A stretch of DNA of 64,000 nt from Agarivorans albus (GTDB lineage: Bacteria > Pseudomonadota > Gammaproteobacteria > Enterobacterales > Celerinatantimonadaceae), in assembly GCF_019670105.1 (NCBI RefSeq), contig NZ_AP023032.1, positions 3,094,972 through 3,158,971 of the forward strand, given 5' to 3'. The number at the start of each line of letters is the position of its first letter. Position 1 is the first letter of the stretch. Position numbers and translations under genes: made by a program. Positions 35,541-48,162 of this stretch are shown in pieces. The notes under the pieces were generated by a model that saw only the letters and a list, made by a program, of their open reading frames with translations, ran no database searches and was not told the origin of the DNA.

Positions 35541-36706
35541 TGCTTTTGAGTCTGCCTATAATCTCTTTCAGCAAATTGCTGCATATACTCTCTAGCTTTT
35601 GCGGCATCCAGCACGCCTTTACTAAATAACTCAAAGCCTTTACGCAAGCCAAGCCAAGCACTGGCTTGCGCTGCCTCTGCCGACATAGGAACCGCTTGCT
35701 CTAACTGGGCTAGCATCGCAGCCTGATTAGGGTTTGATTGCTGTTTTATTTGATTAATTAAGTCGGCGTTTACTGGCAGGAATCGAGCCTCTTGGTATAA
35801 ACGCTTTTGTACTTTTTCACTTTGTAAAAACTCACTCAATTCTTTCAGCGCAGCGGCTTTGTTAGAACTCAAGCTTTTATCAGGAAAAACCAATACCAGA
35901 CTAGAAGACAGTGGCTTAAAAGCGCTCTTGCCAATATTCGGGATTAAAGCAATGCCTAAATCATCTCTTAAGTGGTGCTCAAAGTCAGCCACTGCCCATT
36001 CGCCATTAATGGCGTACGCAACCTTACCTTCGATAAAATCTTTGTAACCACAGTCGTAGGTACATTCAGCACTCACTAAACTGCGTTTAGCCAAGCTCTT
36101 ATAAAAATTAAGCGCATCTTCCATAGGGGGCTCATCAAGCGTTACTTGCTTTCCTCGCGTCATTCGGCCACCAAAAGTATTGTAGAAACCAGCGAACCAA
36201 TACATCTCGGAGTAATTCCAACCGATGGTGGCAATACCTTGTTCATCTAGATGTTTTTTCTGCTCTAACAACTCCTGCCAAGAGCTGGCGGGCTTCTCAA
36301 CCAAACTGCGATTGTAAAAAAGCATAAGGTGATTGCCCTGCAAAATCGGGATCCCATGCAATTGCTCATCGATTGTGGCGGTAAGTAACAGGGTGTCAGG
36401 TGTATTGGCTTCGATAAATTCGCGAGGAACAGCCGACAGCTTAGCTTGCTCTGCAATGCCAATAATATCGGAAGGAGCAAAAGCAACATCGGCAGCAGTG
36501 CCCTGCAAGACCGATTTAATCAGTGCCGGTTTTAAGCTTTCAGAAGTGATCTGATAAAGACTAACTTGATGCTGGCTTTGCGCTGAAAACTCATCCAGCA
36601 GCTCTTGAAAAATAGCTTTGCCTTGCTCTCTATAATAAAGAAAGCTCAATTGCTCGGCGCTAGCGCTTCCCCACACTATTGCTAGCAACAGCAGCACAAC
36701 TCGCAT
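35537..36706 (-). CDS. Extracellular solute-binding protein family 1
   Basis: Periplasmic binding protein of 389 residues, sugar-ABC type. After a signal peptide (MRVVLLLLAIVWGSASA) it shows LSFLYYREQGKAIFQELLDEFSAQSQH, then GIPILQGNHLMLFYNRSLV and the later EGKVAYAINGEWAVADFE. No ABC permease or ATPase gene is adjacent. It is coupled to the downstream sensor kinase, suggesting a sensing rather than import role. ATG 36706 is chosen because GAAGGGGG precedes it; the longer frame adds 14 polar residues. Confidence 0.88.
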   Translation of the reverse strand: MRVVLLLLAIVWGSASAEQLSFLYYREQGKAIFQELLDEFSAQSQHQVSLYQITSESLKPALIKSVLQGTAADVAFAPSDIIGIAEQAKLSAVPREFIEANTPDTLLLTATIDEQLHGIPILQGNHLMLFYNRSLVEKPASSWQELLEQKKHLDEQGIATIGWNYSEMYWFAGFYNTFGGRMTRGKQVTLDEPPMEDALNFYKSLAKRSLVSAECTYDCGYKDFIEGKVAYAINGEWAVADFEHHLRDDLGIALIPNIGKSAFKPLSSSLVLVFPDKSLSSNKAAALKELSEFLQSEKVQKRLYQEARFLPVNADLINQIKQQSNPNQAAMLAQLEQAVPMSAEAAQASAWLGLRKGFELFSKGVLDAAKAREYMQQFAERDYRQTQKQ

Positions 36707-36829
36707 GCAACCCCCTTCTTCATCCACCCTGTTTTCAGTGTAGTTCAAAAGAACTAAGTTGCGCTGAAAACGCGTTTAGTATTCGGGAGATAGCATGCAT
36801 TTAAGCCATTGAATTTTTAAAAATAAGGT

Positions 36830-37330
36830 CTACGCTACACGATATTCAGATACCATAGCCGCACCGTGCTTTAGCGGCTCGCTCATCCAGCTTGGTAGAT
36901 CATCAATATCAAGGTTATCCAAGAGGTTTTTTAACTCTAAACCCAGCTCTGTATCACCTTCAATTTTTAAGCGGCGCTGAAAAAACAGCGTATCGGGATC
37001 TTCTTGACGCCCCATCATCAGCACAAAGTCATTGAGCTCGCCAGAGAAACTTACATCAACTTGCGGAGCATTGGCTTGCACTTTTAATCGCTCTTCATCA
37101 AAAGTGATATACCAGCTTGCGGCTAAATCACTCACGTTAAGTTTTAACCAACGCTGTTCTAAAAAGTCTAAATCACCTTCTTCTATCGCTTCAGCAAAAC
37201 TTAATGCCAGTGCTTTTTCCATGGCTTTGCCTTGCAGCGCAAAGGGACACATTTTAACTGGCAAACTTAACAAACGTGGCATGTCTTTGACTAAAGATTG
37301 TTTTAAGCGAGTAAGCACTAAAGACCTCAT
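36830..37330 (-). CDS. ubiT: Ubiquinone biosynthesis accessory factor UbiT (SCP2 domain)
   Basis: SCP2 lipid-binding protein of about 166 residues that supports oxygen-independent ubiquinone synthesis with UbiU and UbiV. The SCP2 core runs from WLKLNVSDLAASWYITFDEERLKVQ to DTLFFQRRLKIEGDTELGLELKNLLD. It is divergent from ubiUV across about 130 bp, the standard arrangement. I take ATG 37330 as start; an in-frame TTG 15 bp upstream is less likely. The group is Fnr-controlled in E. coli, but I see no TTGAT-N4-ATCAA site in this gap. Confidence 0.9.
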   Translation of the reverse strand: MRSLVLTRLKQSLVKDMPRLLSLPVKMCPFALQGKAMEKALALSFAEAIEEGDLDFLEQRWLKLNVSDLAASWYITFDEERLKVQANAPQVDVSFSGELNDFVLMMGRQEDPDTLFFQRRLKIEGDTELGLELKNLLDNLDIDDLPSWMSEPLKHGAAMVSEYRVA

Positions 37331-37458
37331 AAAATTAACAAACAAAGCTGATAAGTGGCTCAGTTTACGCAGTTTTCCCTAGTGCAAAGCTGCGCTGAGT
37401 CAATATCCCATCTAACTAAGCCCAGTAGAATGACAAAAAATCTCGCGTTGAGGGAAAT

Positions 37459-38457
37459 ATGGAATTACTTTGCCCTGCTGGCTCCTTGCCTGCAGTTAAG
37501 GCGGCGGTGGATCATGGTGCCGATGCTATCTATATTGGCTTTAAAGATGCCACTAATGCCCGTCATTTTGCTGGTCTCAATTTTGATGGGAAAAAGCTCG
37601 ATAAAGCAGTAGATTATTTAAAGCAACACCAACGTCAGCTACACATTGCAATCAATACCTTTGCTCACCCAGAGCAGCATCAATTGTGGTACTCGGCCAT
37701 TGATAGAGCGGTAGAAATTGGTGCCGATGTGGTTATTTTGGCGGATATTGCTTTGTTAGAGTACGCCAAAAATACCTACCCAAATTTAACCGTTCATTTA
37801 TCGGTTCAGGCTTCTGCCACCAATGCTTCGGCAATCGCATTTTATCAGCGAAACTTTAATGTTAAGCGAGTGGTATTACCGCGCGTTCTCTCTATTCATC
37901 AAGTTAAACAATTATCACGCGCTTGCCCAGATATGGAACTAGAAGTATTTGCCTTTGGTAGCCTATGTGTAATGGCTGAGGGGCGCTGCTACTTGTCTTC
38001 CTATCTCACTGGAGAATCCCCCAACACGGTAGGTGCTTGTTCACCCGCCTCATTTGTTCGCTGGCAAGAAACCGAACAAGGCTTAGAATCTCGTTTAAAC
38101 GATATACTTATCGACCGCTATGGGCCAAATGAAACAGCCGGTTACCCGACTCTATGTAAAGGCCGTTTTGATGTTGATGGGCAGCGCTATCACGCGCTCG
38201 AAGAACCTACTAGTTTAAATACCCTTGAATTACTGCCCGAGTTATTTGCCGCCAATATTTCTGCGGTAAAAATTGAAGGTCGCCAACGCAGTCCAGCCTA
38301 CGTAGCTCAAGTCACCCAAGTATGGCGCGAAGCAATCAATAGCTACCAAGCGCAACCCGAACAGTACGCCGCCAAACAACAATGGATGAGCCAACTCGCT
38401 AAATTGTCTGAAGGTAGCCAAACTACATTGGGTGCTTATCACAAAGCTTGGCAATAA
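37459..38457 (+). CDS. ubiU: Oxygen-independent ubiquinone hydroxylation protein UbiU
   Basis: Member of peptidase family U32 that, with UbiV, hydroxylates ubiquinone precursors without oxygen using prephenate. The 4Fe-4S ligands are conserved: C170, C177, C194 and C233, each one position after those known in E. coli UbiU. Length (332) is normal. The ATG follows GAGGGA. The next gene, ubiV, starts 13 bp downstream. Confidence 0.95.
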   Translation: MELLCPAGSLPAVKAAVDHGADAIYIGFKDATNARHFAGLNFDGKKLDKAVDYLKQHQRQLHIAINTFAHPEQHQLWYSAIDRAVEIGADVVILADIALLEYAKNTYPNLTVHLSVQASATNASAIAFYQRNFNVKRVVLPRVLSIHQVKQLSRACPDMELEVFAFGSLCVMAEGRCYLSSYLTGESPNTVGACSPASFVRWQETEQGLESRLNDILIDRYGPNETAGYPTLCKGRFDVDGQRYHALEEPTSLNTLELLPELFAANISAVKIEGRQRSPAYVAQVTQVWREAINSYQAQPEQYAAKQQWMSQLAKLSEGSQTTLGAYHKAWQ

Positions 38458-38470
38458 CTATAGGTAGATT

Positions 38471-39343
38471 ATGAAGTACTCACTTGGGCCAATCTTATAT
38501 TATTGGCCAAACCAACAAATTGAAGAGTTTTACCATTTAGCCAAAGCCAGCAGTGCCGACATTGTCTATTTGGGCGAAACGGTGTGCAGTAAGCGCCGCA
38601 ATATGAAAGCGCAAGATTGGATAGACCTAGGCCAACAATTGTCTCAAGCAGGCAAGCAAGTGGTTATTTCCACTATGGCTTTGCTAGAGGCACCCTCAGA
38701 GATCCGTAACTTAAAGAAACTCATCGACAATGGTGATTTTACCATTGAAGCCAACGACTTTAGTGCGGTAGAAGAAGCCCATAAAGCGAAGCTGCCATTT
38801 GTGTGCGGCCCAGCAATTAACATATATAACGCTTATGCCCTTAAAGTATTGCTCGACCAAGGTATGCAACGCTGGGTAATGCCAGTGGAGCTATCTCGCG
38901 ATTGGCTGCAAAAGTTGAGTAATGAATGTTTAGAGATGGGCATAAGAGAGCGCTTTGAAATAGAAGTATTTGCTTACGGCCACCTACCACTCGCCTACTC
39001 TGCTCGCTGCTTTACGGCGCAATCAGAAGGTAAGAGTAAGGACAACTGCGAAACCTGTTGTATTAACTATCCAACGGGGCGAGTGGTAAATAGCCAAGAA
39101 GGACAGCCATTATTTGTACTAAATGGTATTCAAACGCTTTCTGGTGAATGCTACGACTTAATTAATGACCAACAGAGCATGAAAGGGCTGGTTGATATTG
39201 TAAGAATAAGCCCTTTAGGTGAAGAAAGTATTGAGCACTTAGAAGCATTTCGCTTGAGAAGTAACACTAACGAGCATTTTCCAACGCCCGATAGTGTGAA
39301 TGGATACTGGCATCAAATTGCGGGCATTCGCCAGCAAGATTAA
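38471..39343 (+). CDS. ubiV: Oxygen-independent ubiquinone hydroxylation protein UbiV
   Basis: Partner of UbiU, 290 residues, U32 family. Cluster cysteines C39, C180, C193 and C197 match the known E. coli set exactly. It forms a heterodimer with UbiU in the cytosol. Second gene of the ubiUV operon, ending at a hairpin shared with the convergent nlpI gene. Confidence 0.95.
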   Translation: MKYSLGPILYYWPNQQIEEFYHLAKASSADIVYLGETVCSKRRNMKAQDWIDLGQQLSQAGKQVVISTMALLEAPSEIRNLKKLIDNGDFTIEANDFSAVEEAHKAKLPFVCGPAINIYNAYALKVLLDQGMQRWVMPVELSRDWLQKLSNECLEMGIRERFEIEVFAYGHLPLAYSARCFTAQSEGKSKDNCETCCINYPTGRVVNSQEGQPLFVLNGIQTLSGECYDLINDQQSMKGLVDIVRISPLGEESIEHLEAFRLRSNTNEHFPTPDSVNGYWHQIAGIRQQD

Positions 39344-39352
39344 CTCAACTTG

Positions 39353-39378
39353 CGAGAGCCAGTTAGATTTGGCTCTCG
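39353..39378. terminator. Hairpin between convergent ubiV and nlpI
   Basis: A perfect 9-bp stem CGAGAGCCA/TGGCTCTCG with an 8-nt loop overlaps the last codons of nlpI. T-tracts are weak. Probably a shared two-way terminator. Confidence 0.55.
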
Positions 39379-40232
39379 TAACGATTTAGTTCAAACAAAG
39401 CCAAACGGTGCTCAACAAAGTCATACACGTTATTGGCCAGTGAAAGCTTAAAGTAACTGCTGGCTAATTGTGGGTCGCCAGCACGCTGCGCTAACTTCGC
39501 CATATAGAAATACGCTTCACATAGTCGCTCGGCCAAGGCGCGGTTATCCCCTTGCACATCCATAGTGGTACCTAGGAAAGTTTGCTGGTCAATCTCGCCA
39601 GCGTATAAACGCACAATTTGCCAACCCCAATCTTCATTGCGGTAGGTTTTTAAAGCTTCAACCAGTTCATTCTGGGCTTCAGGCTCACCCGCCTCTAGCT
39701 GAATAAGGTAGCGCCACAGTACTCGGTATGGGTCGTTAGGCGCTTGGTCGGCATAATGATTTACATCGGCCATAGCAAGCTGAGGTTTGTTGGCGTAATT
39801 AAGCGCTATACCACGGTAGAAATAAGCAAAGCTATAATCCGGCGCCAGTTCTACGGCTGAGTCAAAGGCTTCAAAAGCGCTATCGAACTCTTCCGCTAGG
39901 GTAAAATACACACCCAAAAAGTTGTAGGCTTCAACAAAATCTGGCTTTAACTGAATTGCTCGATTAAAGTCAAAACGCGCTAAGGCGCGCAGGCCTACTC
40001 GGTCAAAAACAATACCGCGTTCGTAATACAATTGCGCCATTTGCTCTTGATTGTACTCACCAGAGTTAAGCATTTGCCCAAGGCGAGCCAAAGCAACTTC
40101 GGATTGATAATTAACTTGCAGAGGTTTTGCCAACACCACGGTTTGCGGAGCTTGACTCGAAGTGCTAGCACAAGCGCTAAGGTAACCAAACGTTACTAAC
40201 ATGCACCCTGTGCGCAAGGCTTTTATTAACAT
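39363..40232 (-). CDS. nlpI: Lipoprotein NlpI-like TPR protein
   Basis: Outer-membrane lipoprotein of 289 residues. The lipobox LSAC has Cys21. TPR units run through AQLYYERGIVFDRVGLRALARFDFNRAIQL, AYNFLGVYFTLAEEFDSAFEAFDSAVEL and AYFYRGIALNYANKPQLAMAD. In E. coli NlpI is an adaptor that brings the protease Prc to murein endopeptidases such as MepS. Length and repeat layout match. Confidence 0.9.
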   Translation of the reverse strand: MLIKALRTGCMLVTFGYLSACASTSSQAPQTVVLAKPLQVNYQSEVALARLGQMLNSGEYNQEQMAQLYYERGIVFDRVGLRALARFDFNRAIQLKPDFVEAYNFLGVYFTLAEEFDSAFEAFDSAVELAPDYSFAYFYRGIALNYANKPQLAMADVNHYADQAPNDPYRVLWRYLIQLEAGEPEAQNELVEALKTYRNEDWGWQIVRLYAGEIDQQTFLGTTMDVQGDNRALAERLCEAYFYMAKLAQRAGDPQLASSYFKLSLANNVYDFVEHRLALFELNRYESQI

Positions 40233-40354
40233 ATCACTTCCATTTTTCTTCTAACTTGAGCCAAAGCAACGCTTACTTTGGCTCATCATTGTTATTAACC
40301 CTAACAAGAGTGCTGGCTTAGGGAAACCTAAACTTAGCATTATCGATAAAATTC

Positions 40355-41987
<1,633 letters not shown>

Positions 41988-42038
41988 TCAAGCTTTTCCT
42001 TTACAATCTTGTTCTAACAATACACCAGGTGTATTGCC

Positions 42039-42890
42039 TTATTCTTTAATACGGCCACCGGTAACGCGATCCATACCGCCATAGTCTTGCTCGGTAAACA
42101 CCTCAACAAACCCCTTGGCAGTGAGCAGCTGTTGTACTGCACCCTTTTGGTCGAAACCGTGCTCTAGCAATAACCAACCACCGGCTTTTAAATAGCTTGG
42201 CGCCTGACTCGCAATATGGTCGATATCTGCTAAACCATGCTGCTCTGCGGTTAATGCTGAGCTTGGCTCAAAGCGCACATCGCCCTGCGACAAATGTGGA
42301 TCAGCCGGGTCGATATAAGGCGGATTACTCACCACTAAATCAAACTTCTGCCCCACAAAAGGACTAAACCAAGATCCTTGTTTAACCTGAACCCGCGATA
42401 AACCTAACTCACTCGCATTGTACTTAGCCAAGTTTACTGCATCTTCATGTAGGTCGCTGGCAAATACTTCCGCTTTTGGTAGTTCGCTAGCTAAGGCTAG
42501 CGCTATTGCTCCAGTGCCGGTTCCTAGGTCAACTATATGGGTATCGGCGTGGTTAAGCACTTTCTTTAGTGCTTGCTCAACTAAAACTTCGGTATCTGGG
42601 CGCGGGATCAAAGTTGCAGGTGACACTTTTAACGATAAAGACCAAAACTCTCGCTCACCGATAACGTAAGCCACGGGTTCACCGGCCACGCGTTTAGTCA
42701 CTAGTGTTTGGTAAAGCTGCCATTGCTCTGCACTTAAGGCCCTTTCGGGCCAAGTGAGCAAATAGGTTTGGTTACATTGCAATACATGTTGCAGAATGAC
42801 CTTGGCATCAACCTTAGGGGATTCACCACCTGCAAGTTGCTGCTTGGCCCATTGCTGAGCCTCAATAATGCTGGGCAACTTAGCCTTCAC
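42039..42890 (-). CDS. prmC: Release factor glutamine methyltransferase PrmC
   Basis: Methylates the glutamine of the GGQ motif in peptide-release factors. The 283 residues contain the S-adenosylmethionine loop [15 protein letters not shown] (about 120-134) and the catalytic NPPY motif at 189-192. It overlaps prfA by 11 bp, coupling the enzyme to its substrate. Confidence 0.96.
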   Translation of the reverse strand: MKAKLPSIIEAQQWAKQQLAGGESPKVDAKVILQHVLQCNQTYLLTWPERALSAEQWQLYQTLVTKRVAGEPVAYVIGEREFWSLSLKVSPATLIPRPDTEVLVEQALKKVLNHADTHIVDLGTGTGAIALALASELPKAEVFASDLHEDAVNLAKYNASELGLSRVQVKQGSWFSPFVGQKFDLVVSNPPYIDPADPHLSQGDVRFEPSSALTAEQHGLADIDHIASQAPSYLKAGGWLLLEHGFDQKGAVQQLLTAKGFVEVFTEQDYGGMDRVTGGRIKE

Positions 42891-43971
42891 CTTCTGCTAA
42901 GGCAGCAAGTTGGTCGGCTTGGTATTCTTGCAAAATTGGGTCAAGCAAGGCCAATAGCTCACCTTCAAGAATGTCGTTTAAGCGGTACAAGGTTAAGTTG
43001 ATGCGGTGGTCGCTCACGCGCCCTTGCGGGTAGTTATAGGTACGAATACGCTCACTACGGTCACCACTGGCTACCAACTCGCGGCGCATACCAGTTTCTT
43101 CTGCACGGCGTTTTTCGTCTTCTGCAGCTTGTAAACGAGATGACAATACCGACATCGCTTTAGCGCGGTTTTTATGTTGCGAACGTTCTTCCTGACACTC
43201 CACTACTACGCCACTTGGAATGTGGGTAATACGAATTGCCGAGTCAGTTTTGTTTACGTGCTGACCACCCGCGCCCGATGCACGGAAAGTATCAACCCGC
43301 AGATCACCGGGATTAATCTCAATTTGTTCAGCTTCTGGAATTTCTGGCATGATTACCACAGTACAAGCCGAGGTATGAATACGCCCTTGCGATTCAGTTT
43401 CAGGTACGCGTTGTACGCGGTGACCACCTGACTCAAACTTCATCAAACGGTATACGTCTTCACCGTCAATTTTAGCAATAAGCTCTTTGTAGCCGCCCTG
43501 TTCGCTTTCGTTACACGACATAATAGTCATGCGCCAACCTTGGCTCTCAGAGAACTTGCTGTACATTCTAAATAGGTTACCAGCAAAAATGGCAGCTTCA
43601 TCGCCACCGGCACCGGCACGAATTTCTAAGAAAACACTGCGAGAATCGTTAGGGTCACGAGGTAACAACAATAGCTGAAGCTCTTCCGATAAGGTCTCCA
43701 TGCTTTGTTTAGCTTCGTCAATTTCCATCTCAGCCATTTCACGCATTTCAGGATCGTCGTCCTGTAGCATTTCATTTGCTGACTCTAAATTTTCTTGAGC
43801 TTGTTGGTAGGCAGTAAAACAATTTACCACTTCTTCAAGCTGAGAGTATTCTTTGGTTAATCCGCGAAACTTGTCTTGGTCAGAAATAATGTCTGGCTCG
43901 CCCAGCAAAACCTGAACTTCTTGATAACGCTCTTGCAAGGTTTCAAGTTTGGATAAAATTGACGCTTTCAT
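42880..43971 (-). CDS. prfA: Peptide chain release factor 1
   Basis: Reads UAA and UAG stop codons and releases the peptide. In the 363 residues, the GGQ catalytic loop is at 235-237 ([11 protein letters not shown]). The stop-recognition tripeptide is P190-E191-T192 in [14 protein letters not shown], a PxT form where E. coli has PAT. It lies 68 bp after hemA and overlaps prmC. Confidence 0.97.
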   Translation of the reverse strand: MKASILSKLETLQERYQEVQVLLGEPDIISDQDKFRGLTKEYSQLEEVVNCFTAYQQAQENLESANEMLQDDDPEMREMAEMEIDEAKQSMETLSEELQLLLLPRDPNDSRSVFLEIRAGAGGDEAAIFAGNLFRMYSKFSESQGWRMTIMSCNESEQGGYKELIAKIDGEDVYRLMKFESGGHRVQRVPETESQGRIHTSACTVVIMPEIPEAEQIEINPGDLRVDTFRASGAGGQHVNKTDSAIRITHIPSGVVVECQEERSQHKNRAKAMSVLSSRLQAAEDEKRRAEETGMRRELVASGDRSERIRTYNYPQGRVSDHRINLTLYRLNDILEGELLALLDPILQEYQADQLAALAEGEG

Positions 43972-44039
43972 GCTTTCTCTCTGTTAAACGCAATACCTCG
44001 CTTGCTAATGTTAGCAACGAAGTATCGACCACAATCGGG

Positions 44040-45290
44040 TTATTTTCTTAGGCCAATGGCCTCTCGTATTACCGCAAGCTCTTCAAGTCGGCCATCACGG
44101 CCTGCTTTATTAATGGCTTCGGTAGGAGCGTGAATAAGTTTGTTGGTTAGCTGAAACGCAGTTTCGCGGATCACCGTTGTGGGATCTTTACCATTTGCCA
44201 AAGACTCAAGGGCCTTTTCAACAGCAGCGTCGCGAACGCGTTCGCTATGGCTACGATAATCTCGAATGGTGGTAACCGACTCTAACGAGCGCAACCAGCC
44301 CATAAAGTCTTCACTTTGCGTTTCTACTATAAACTCAGCTTGCTCAGCTGCTTCTCGGCGTGACGCAATGTTTTGTTCAACAATACCTTGCAAATCATCT
44401 ACCGTATAAAGGTAAGCGTCGCGCAGCTCACCCACTTGTTCTTCTATATCTCTTGGTACAGCTATATCCACCAAAAACATCGGTTGAAAGCGACGTTTTT
44501 TAAGTGCTGTTTCAACCATGCCTTTACCAATAATCGGTAACGGGCTAGCGGTGGAGCTAATCACAATATCGGATTCGGCTAAGTGATTAGGTATTTCGTT
44601 TAGGGTTATCACTTCGGCGCCAAAACGGTCGGCCAAGTTTTTTGCCCGCGACACCGTGCGGTTAGCCACCATTAGTTTGTTTACGCCTTGGTCTACAAGG
44701 TGTTTAGCAACCAGTTCTATGGTTTCACCGGCTCCCACTAACAATACTTTAGAGTCACTTAAATCATCAAAAATCTGTTTGGCTAAACTTACCGCGGCAA
44801 AAGCCACCGACACCGCATTCACCCCAATATCGGTATCTGTTCTCACTTGCTTAGCAACAGAAAAAGCGCGTTGGAAAAAACGTTCCAATACGCTACCTAC
44901 AGACCCCGCTTCACGAGATTCGGTATAGGCTTGTTTTATTTGCCCCAGAATTTGCGGCTCGCCTAAAATCAACGAATCCAAACCACTTGCCACCCTCATT
45001 AAATGAGCCACAGCTTGCTGCTGTTGGTATTTATAAAGGCAAGGTAATACTTCTTGCTGATTTAAGCCCTTATAGCTAATCAACCATTGCACAACATCAT
45101 CGCAACTTACTTCACCTAAGTTGCAATAAAGCTCGGTACGATTACAGGTTGATACGATCACCATCTCCACACCAAGCTGAGTACCAGCATGGCTTAAAGC
45201 TTGGTTAACCTGTTCTGGACTAAACGCGACTTTTTCACGCAGGCCAACGGGAGCCGATTTGTGATTGATTCCTAAGACTTGCAGAGTCAT
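44040..45290 (-). CDS. hemA: Glutamyl-tRNA reductase
   Basis: First committed step of the C5 heme pathway: reduces glutamyl-tRNA to glutamate-1-semialdehyde with NADPH. In the 416 residues, catalytic Cys49 lies in [11 protein letters not shown], the glycine loop [17 protein letters not shown] opens the NADPH domain, and the dimer helix is C-terminal. First gene of the minus-strand block, divergent from lolB. Confidence 0.97.
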   Translation of the reverse strand: MTLQVLGINHKSAPVGLREKVAFSPEQVNQALSHAGTQLGVEMVIVSTCNRTELYCNLGEVSCDDVVQWLISYKGLNQQEVLPCLYKYQQQQAVAHLMRVASGLDSLILGEPQILGQIKQAYTESREAGSVGSVLERFFQRAFSVAKQVRTDTDIGVNAVSVAFAAVSLAKQIFDDLSDSKVLLVGAGETIELVAKHLVDQGVNKLMVANRTVSRAKNLADRFGAEVITLNEIPNHLAESDIVISSTASPLPIIGKGMVETALKKRRFQPMFLVDIAVPRDIEEQVGELRDAYLYTVDDLQGIVEQNIASRREAAEQAEFIVETQSEDFMGWLRSLESVTTIRDYRSHSERVRDAAVEKALESLANGKDPTTVIRETAFQLTNKLIHAPTEAINKAGRDGRLEELAVIREAIGLRK

Positions 45291-45494
45291 CGTAGTGGGG
45301 CTTTGTTGCGCCTTTTCCTAATGGGGTAAAAAAGCAAATTGTACGGGAATATAGGGCTAAATAAAAGAAACTCGCACGTTAAGCCGCGCCTGATTAGCTA
45401 AAATTTATCGCCTAAATCGACACATCTTTGCTTTTAAGCAATTTACAGCCGCTACCTTGAACTTTTATACTGCAAAAAAACAATCGGAATTGCT

Positions 45495-46088
45495 GTGCGT
45501 CATCTAGCTGCTCTATTCATTTTGGTACTTGGCCTTAGCGCATGTACTTCTCCTCCGCCTATTACTACGCAAAACAGTGAATGGGACCAGCACCTAAGCG
45601 AACTTCAACAGATAAAAAATTGGCAACTTAGTGGCAAAATAGCCTTTATCAATGACAATGAAAGGCAAGCCGCTAACCTATTCTGGCAACAAAACAACAA
45701 TAAAAGTGTACTGCGTATTAATGGGCCACTTGGCATGCAAGGCATCGAGTTGCACTACCAGCCAGGTAAAGTATGGGTAAAAACCAAAGATGAAGAGTAC
45801 CAGGGCAGCGATGCGCAATTGTTAGTTTACCGTTTAACCGGTTGGCAAGTACCGGTAGAGCAGCTGCCTTCTTGGTTGCTTGGCATTCCAACTCAAAATG
45901 ATTACCAGCTTAATGCTCAAAACCGTTTAGCCGAATTCACCACCGAAGAGCAATGGCAGATTGATTACTTAAACTATGGGCAATATAACCAACATACCCT
46001 GCCCCGTCAGCTAACACTTCGCTCGGCCGACAACTTACTAAAACTGAATATTCACAAATGGCAAATTAATGACTCAACACCCCATTAG
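45495..46088 (+). CDS. lolB: Outer-membrane lipoprotein LolB
   Basis: Accepts lipoproteins from LolA and inserts them into the outer membrane. 197 residues with lipobox LSAC (Cys17) and the LolB core [22 protein letters not shown] to [19 protein letters not shown]. The start is GTG at 45495 with GGA upstream. It overlaps ispE by 20 bp, the standard lolB-ispE-prs order. Confidence 0.94.
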   Translation: MRHLAALFILVLGLSACTSPPPITTQNSEWDQHLSELQQIKNWQLSGKIAFINDNERQAANLFWQQNNNKSVLRINGPLGMQGIELHYQPGKVWVKTKDEEYQGSDAQLLVYRLTGWQVPVEQLPSWLLGIPTQNDYQLNAQNRLAEFTTEEQWQIDYLNYGQYNQHTLPRQLTLRSADNLLKLNIHKWQINDSTPH

Positions 46089-46947
46089 CGGTCCTTGGCT
46101 TTCACCAGCTAAGTTAAACCTGTTTCTATACATCACAGGTCAGCGCGACAATGGCTACCATGATTTACAAACCCTGTTTCAATTCATTGACTGTTGTGAC
46201 CAGCTTTATTTTCAGCTAACAGACGATGGCGTAATTAATTTAGAAAGCCAACTAGATTTCCCAGCCGAAGATAACTTAATTGTAAAAGCTGCGCGTTTGC
46301 TACAGCAATACTGCGCTGTTAGCCGAGGCGTCAATATTAAACTAGACAAACAACTGCCCATGGGCGGTGGTATTGGTGGTGGCTCTTCAAATGCTGCAAC
46401 GGCCTTATTGGTGCTAAACCGCTTATGGCAATGCGATTTGAGCTTAACCGAGTTAGCCCAGCTAGGTTTGCAACTTGGCGCCGATGTGCCTATTTTTATT
46501 CATGGCCATAGTGCATTTGCCGAAGGTGTAGGAGAGCAAATTCAAGCAGTAGACATTGATGATCCTTGGTACGTTGTTTTGCATCCCGATGTACATGTTT
46601 CTACGCAAAGTGTATTTGGTCACCCAGAGTTGCCAAGAAACACGCCTAAAAGAACATGGCAGCAGCTTTTGAACGATAATTGGCAAAATGATTGCCAAGA
46701 AATTGTGGCTAAAGTTTATCCGGAGGTTGCACAAGCTCTTAGCTGGTTGGTAGAATACGCGCCGTCGAGGATGACAGGAACAGGTTCATGTGTTTTTGCC
46801 GCCTTTGCAACAGAGCGTGAAGCCTTGTCAGTGCTGAATAAACGCCCTAAAAACATTTCTGGTTTTGTGTGTAAAGCCTGTAACCAATCGCCGCTTCATC
46901 GGCAGTTGGCTAACGAAAAAACACTCTTAAACACAGCAGGTTTTTAA
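46069..46947 (+). CDS. ispE: 4-diphosphocytidyl-2-C-methyl-D-erythritol kinase
   Basis: ATP-dependent kinase of the MEP isoprenoid pathway. GHMP family, 292 residues. Lys15 lies in [13 protein letters not shown], the phosphate loop [16 protein letters not shown] is at 97-112, and the catalytic Asp is in [10 protein letters not shown]. It starts within the end of lolB. Confidence 0.96.
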   Translation: MTQHPISGPWLSPAKLNLFLYITGQRDNGYHDLQTLFQFIDCCDQLYFQLTDDGVINLESQLDFPAEDNLIVKAARLLQQYCAVSRGVNIKLDKQLPMGGGIGGGSSNAATALLVLNRLWQCDLSLTELAQLGLQLGADVPIFIHGHSAFAEGVGEQIQAVDIDDPWYVVLHPDVHVSTQSVFGHPELPRNTPKRTWQQLLNDNWQNDCQEIVAKVYPEVAQALSWLVEYAPSRMTGTGSCVFAAFATEREALSVLNKRPKNISGFVCKACNQSPLHRQLANEKTLLNTAGF

Positions 46948-47015
46948 GAAATTTCATTCTTTCAAACTTAAAAAACGTAACGCTCTTTTGACCCGATAAA
47001 TCTGAGGTTTCCATC

Positions 47016-47957
47016 GTGCCAGACATGAAACTCTTCGCCGGTAACGCCACGCCCGAACTTGCCCAGCGTATTGCTGACCGCCTCTATACCACCCTAGGTG
47101 ATATTTCAGTAGGTAGATTCAGTGATGGCGAGATTAGTGTACAAATCAATGAAAACGTTCGTGGTGGAGACATCTTTGTTGTCCAATCCACTTGCGCTCC
47201 AACAAACGACAACGTGATGGAGCTGATTGTTATCGTTGATGCTCTACGTCGTGCCTCTGCGGGTCGTATTACTGCAGTAATCCCTTACTTTGGCTACGCT
47301 CGTCAAGACCGTCGCCCACGCAGCGCGCGTGTGCCAATTACCGCAAAAGTAGTGGCAGATTTCCTATCAAGTGTAGGTGTTGACCGCGTACTAACTGTTG
47401 ATCTTCATGCTGAGCAAATTCAAGGCTTTTTCGACGTACCAGTTGATAACGCTTTTGGTAGCCCAGTATTACTACAAGACATGCTAGACAAGAACCTAGA
47501 GTCTCCAGTAGTTGTATCACCAGACATCGGCGGTGTTGTACGTGCGCGTGCAGTAGCTAAAATGCTAAACGACAGCGACTTAGCGATTATCGACAAACGT
47601 CGTCCTCGCGCTAACGTGGCTCAAGTTATGAACATTATTGGCGATGTTGATGGCCGTGACTGCATCATGGTTGATGACATGATCGATACTGGTGGCACAC
47701 TTTGTCAGGCAGCTGCAGCACTTAAAGCAAAAGGCGCTAAGCGCGTATTTGCTTATGCTACTCACCCAGTATTTTCTGGTAATGCTGCAAACAATATTAC
47801 CGAATCAGCACTAGATGAAGTGATTATCACTGACTCTATTCCGCTAACTGAAGAAATGCGTAATGTTGAGAAAGTTCGTCAATTGTCGCTTGCACCAATG
47901 CTAGCAGAAGCCATTCGTCGCGTAAGTAACGAAGAGTCTATCTCTGCAATGTTCTAA
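47016..47957 (+). CDS. prs: Ribose-phosphate pyrophosphokinase
   Basis: Makes phosphoribosyl pyrophosphate from ribose-5-phosphate and ATP for nucleotide, histidine and NAD synthesis. In the 313 residues, the flexible loop [14 protein letters not shown] and the PRPP-binding block [17 protein letters not shown] are intact. The start is GTG ([10 protein letters not shown]), as in E. coli. A strong terminator follows. Confidence 0.98.
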   Translation: MPDMKLFAGNATPELAQRIADRLYTTLGDISVGRFSDGEISVQINENVRGGDIFVVQSTCAPTNDNVMELIVIVDALRRASAGRITAVIPYFGYARQDRRPRSARVPITAKVVADFLSSVGVDRVLTVDLHAEQIQGFFDVPVDNAFGSPVLLQDMLDKNLESPVVVSPDIGGVVRARAVAKMLNDSDLAIIDKRRPRANVAQVMNIIGDVDGRDCIMVDDMIDTGGTLCQAAAALKAKGAKRVFAYATHPVFSGNAANNITESALDEVIITDSIPLTEEMRNVEKVRQLSLAPMLAEAIRRVSNEESISAMF

Positions 47958-47980
47958 GTAGCATTAGACAAAGAATCTTA

Positions 47981-48014
47981 AAAAGCGCGGTAATGTGAAT
48001 TACCGCGCTTTTTT
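47981..48014 (+). terminator. Rho-independent terminator after prs
   Basis: A 14-bp perfect stem AAAAGCGCGGTAAT/ATTACCGCGCTTTT with a GTGA loop and a T tail, 24 bp past the prs stop. Confidence 0.95.
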
Positions 48015-48015
48015 A

Positions 48016-48044
48016 TTGGCTTTCAAAAACGTCAATGGTAGAAT
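48016..48044 (+). promoter_or_regulatory. Promoter of rplY-pth
   Basis: TTGGCT, a 17-bp spacer, then TAGAAT, directly after the prs terminator and followed by GCCGCGCC. It leaves an rplY leader of about 110 nt, long enough for L25 feedback, though I see no L25-binding 5S-like fold with confidence. Confidence 0.65.
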
Positions 48045-48162
48045 GCCGCGCCTTTTGAATTGAAGTGGCTAGGTGTTACTCACTTTAACGCTGATTCAAC
48101 GAGGTACTGGTTAGAGTTTGGTCGCGAAACTTTAGCCTCATTTTATTATTTGGAGAAACACA

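Noticed and set aside
37331-37458. Possible Fnr site between ubiT and ubiU
   Set aside because: No TTGAT-N4-ATCAA or close variant found, although Fnr control is known in E. coli.
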